A stretch of DNA of 32,540 bases, from assembly GCA_002394125.1 (NCBI GenBank), contig DGSY01000134.1:1-32540 (forward strand), written 5' to 3'. Positions within the stretch are counted from its first letter, which is position 1; each line of letters opens with the position of its first letter. This DNA comes from Ruminococcus sp. UBA4350 (lineage in GTDB: Bacteria > Bacillota > Clostridia > Oscillospirales > Ruminococcaceae). A program made the translations under genes and the position numbers. This document shows positions 30,893 to 32,540 of the stretch, piece by piece. The notes beneath the pieces are model-generated. The model saw only the letters and a list, made by a program, of their open reading frames with translations, was not told the DNA's origin and did not search any database.

Positions 30893-31633
30893 ATGAAACG
30901 ACTCAAATACAGAAGTCCGTTCGGCGGGCACACATGGCCGCTGATCGCTGCCGGCGTCTCCCTTGCGATCGTGATCCCGATGTCGCTGATACCGGATATT
31001 CCGGCAGGCATCAAATTCGTGACATTCCTGATCCCGCCTGCGCTGCTTGTCCTCGGCTGGTGGATATATCAGCGGCTCAGCGCAGGCGAGCGCGAGATCG
31101 TCGAATCACTCTCCTATCCGCTCTGGGAGCCGGTCACGCCGGAGGTCAAAAAGGCTGTCACCGAAAACATGAGCAGCACGCAGGTTTCGCTGGCAGGCGC
31201 ATTTGCGATCAGCATCGGCGCATTCCTGCTGATCTTTCTCATGTTCATTATGCCGTCGCGCAGAAGATATTCCCATAGCGACAGTGTATTTCGTGATCCG
31301 AAGGTCGCGTTCACTGCCGGCTGCATCGGCGCTGTCATCGTCTTTGTCATCATCATGGTTACGAAAGGCGTCGGCGCGGTCTGGCTCTCGATCGACGATT
31401 CCGCCGTTTTTACAAAGGTGCCGATCGACCATATGTATGATATTGAAAACCGCGGGCGCTACGGCCGTGTCTGGTACACGAGTTATCTCGTGTTCTATCA
31501 GCCGGACGGACGGTATACGCTCCGTGCGCCGGAGGGCTCCGGCAGCTGCAATACCGTTGTCATTGTCAAATTCCGCAATCATGTCACATGGTATCCCGTC
31601 TATGAACAACATCCGGAGGATTTTCTGTCATGA
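30893..31633 (+). CDS. unknown four-segment membrane protein
   Basis: I do not recognise a family. The 246-residue product has a basic N-terminus, two hydrophobic segments (about 16-60), a cytoplasmic loop (SAGEREIVESLSYPLWEPVTPEVKKAV), and two more (about 100-122 and 140-162). A C-terminal soluble domain of about 80 residues contains FYQPDGRYTLRAPEGSGSCNTVVIVKF. GGAG lies 7 nt before the ATG. The stop overlaps the next gene's start as ATGA, so the two are translationally coupled. The next protein has a similar PDGKY-type C-terminal domain, suggesting the two are related or form a complex. Confidence 0.8.
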   Translation: MKRLKYRSPFGGHTWPLIAAGVSLAIVIPMSLIPDIPAGIKFVTFLIPPALLVLGWWIYQRLSAGEREIVESLSYPLWEPVTPEVKKAVTENMSSTQVSLAGAFAISIGAFLLIFLMFIMPSRRRYSHSDSVFRDPKVAFTAGCIGAVIVFVIIMVTKGVGAVWLSIDDSAVFTKVPIDHMYDIENRGRYGRVWYTSYLVFYQPDGRYTLRAPEGSGSCNTVVIVKFRNHVTWYPVYEQHPEDFLS

Positions 31634-32211
31634 AACCGATTCTGAAAGCACCGGGCGTTCGCCGGATCACAGGCAATCTGACGCCGGAGGATCAGGCCGA
31701 GATCGACGCGGCGCTGCTTCCTGAGCTGACCGAGGTCAGGCCGGAGGTGCTCCGGCAGTTCCATGAGGATGCAAGGCTCAGCCGGAAATCTGCATTGCAG
31801 GCGGCCGTGCTGTTTCTCGCGGCACTGATCGCCGGCATTTTTCTGCACGCCTATAACTGGTGCATCACCGCCGGCATCGTTGAGCTGATCATCCTCTATC
31901 TCGCCGTCACGATGAATTACCGGCTGCGCGTCGATGAGACCGCATCCATGATGACGATGCCGGTGCATCATGATGAAAGCACGCTGCTCGGCGCCTATGC
32001 GGTCTGCTATCTGCCGGACGGCAAATACCGCATCCGCTATGACCGCAAGGAGAATGCGCCGGTCTGCGTCTATGTCATCCGCTGGGAGGAAAATGATTTC
32101 TGCGTCTGCAATTACTCGGATACATATGAGACGGTCATCCCCGCAGAGGACGCGGAGACAAACACCGCAGAGCCGGAGGAGACTCCGGCGGACAGCACTG
32201 ACACAGAATAA
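31630..32211 (+). CDS. unknown two-segment membrane protein
   Basis: I do not recognise a family. The 193-residue product starts with a soluble segment (TPEDQAEIDAALLPELTEV), has two adjacent hydrophobic segments (about 56-98), and then a C-terminal domain with YAVCYLPDGKYRIRYDRKENAPVCVYVIRWEENDF. It ends in an acidic Thr/Pro/Glu-rich tail. The C-terminal domain has the same PDG-[KR]-Y-x-[IL]-R then V-x-V layout as the preceding protein. The start overlaps the preceding stop by four bases. It lies 19 nt before ispG, so it belongs to the rseP-ispG transcript. Confidence 0.8.
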   Translation: MKPILKAPGVRRITGNLTPEDQAEIDAALLPELTEVRPEVLRQFHEDARLSRKSALQAAVLFLAALIAGIFLHAYNWCITAGIVELIILYLAVTMNYRLRVDETASMMTMPVHHDESTLLGAYAVCYLPDGKYRIRYDRKENAPVCVYVIRWEENDFCVCNYSDTYETVIPAEDAETNTAEPEETPADSTDTE

Positions 32212-32230
32212 TCGGAAAGGACGAAAATAC

Positions 32231-32540
32231 ATGAGAAATCTGCATCCCGTCAAGGTCGGGCAATGTCTGCTCGACGGCAAGCATATCTACATCCAGTCCA
32301 TGCTCAACACGCGCTCCGATGACATCGCAGGCTCGGTCGCACAGGCGAAGGCGCTCGAGGCTGCGGGCTGTGAGATCGTCCGTGCCGCGATTCCGAATAT
32401 GGACGCCGTTGCGCTGATTCCCGCAATCAAACAGGCGGTCTCGATCCCGCTGGTCGCCGATATTCACTTTGACTACAAGCTCGCGCTTGCCGCCGCAGAT
32501 GCCGGCATCGACAAAATCCGCATCAATCCCGGCAATATCG
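32231..32540 (+). CDS. ispG: 4-hydroxy-3-methylbut-2-enyl diphosphate synthase IspG, 3' end cut by window edge
   Basis: This [4Fe-4S] enzyme of the MEP pathway converts MEcPP to HMBPP. The 103 visible residues match the N-terminal TIM-barrel: VKVGQCLLDGKHIYIQSMLNT, IVRAAIPNMDAV, IPLVADIHFDYKLALAAADAGIDKIRINPGNI. These are highly conserved, and the cysteine-bearing cluster domain lies beyond the window. The ATG follows AAAGGA. With dxr it places two MEP-pathway genes in this region. Confidence 0.95.
   Translation, partial: MRNLHPVKVGQCLLDGKHIYIQSMLNTRSDDIAGSVAQAKALEAAGCEIVRAAIPNMDAVALIPAIKQAVSIPLVADIHFDYKLALAAADAGIDKIRINPGNI

Overview
The window looks like a chromosomal segment of a meso-DAP-type, Gram-positive-lineage anaerobe of the class Clostridia, most likely Oscillospirales/Ruminococcaceae (Ruminococcus-like). 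The reasons are the clostridial order of the division and cell wall (dcw) cluster, a PASTA-containing SpoVD/FtsI penicillin-binding protein, MurE with the DAP-type DNPR motif, consensus sigma-A promoters with 17-bp spacers, and small families common in this group (DUF4317, DIP1984, DUF1858, zf-trcl zinc ribbon). This assignment is inference from family content; there is no rRNA in the window.

Layout. From 1 to about 24.2 kb every supported gene is on the minus strand. Reading in transcription order from the right, a perfect TTGACA-17-TATAAT promoter (24149-24177) and a structured leader of about 280 nt precede mraZ, rsmH, an ftsL-like gene, spoVD/ftsI, murE, mraY, ftsW, a NUDIX gene, murG, murA and ftsQ. 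ftsZ follows with its own promoter and a strong terminator. Next come a divIVA-like coiled-coil gene overlapping an orphan fumarase-type beta subunit, a sigma-70 family factor with its own promoter, a set of small metal/redox-type proteins (zinc ribbon, DUF1858), DUF4317, DIP1984, uppP and the 5' three quarters of ftsK/spoIIIE, which runs off the left edge. murD and murF are absent from the cluster.

From 25.4 kb to the right edge all genes are on the plus strand: pyrH, frr, uppS, cdsA, dxr, rseP, two overlapping genes for unknown membrane proteins, and the start of ispG. These cover UMP phosphorylation, ribosome recycling, undecaprenyl-PP synthesis, CDP-diacylglycerol synthesis, the MEP isoprenoid pathway (dxr, ispG) and site-2 protease function. 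The two halves are linked metabolically: MEP isoprenoids feed UppS, UppP recycles the carrier, MraY and MurG load lipid II on it, FtsW and SpoVD polymerise and crosslink it, and FtsZ, FtsQ, FtsL, DivIVA and FtsK organise division and chromosome segregation.

The divergent gap of about 1.5 kb (23864-25402) is the least ordinary part. It holds the dcw leader, two 17-bp direct repeats, three tandem copies of a 171-bp unit rich in inverted repeats, a perfect 12-bp inverted repeat and the pyrH promoter. Other unexplained structure is a 260-nt multi-hairpin leader ending in an intrinsic terminator just before spoVD, and a cluster of DnaA-box-like sequences between ftsQ and murA. No tRNA, rRNA, CRISPR array, insertion sequence or prophage was recognised.
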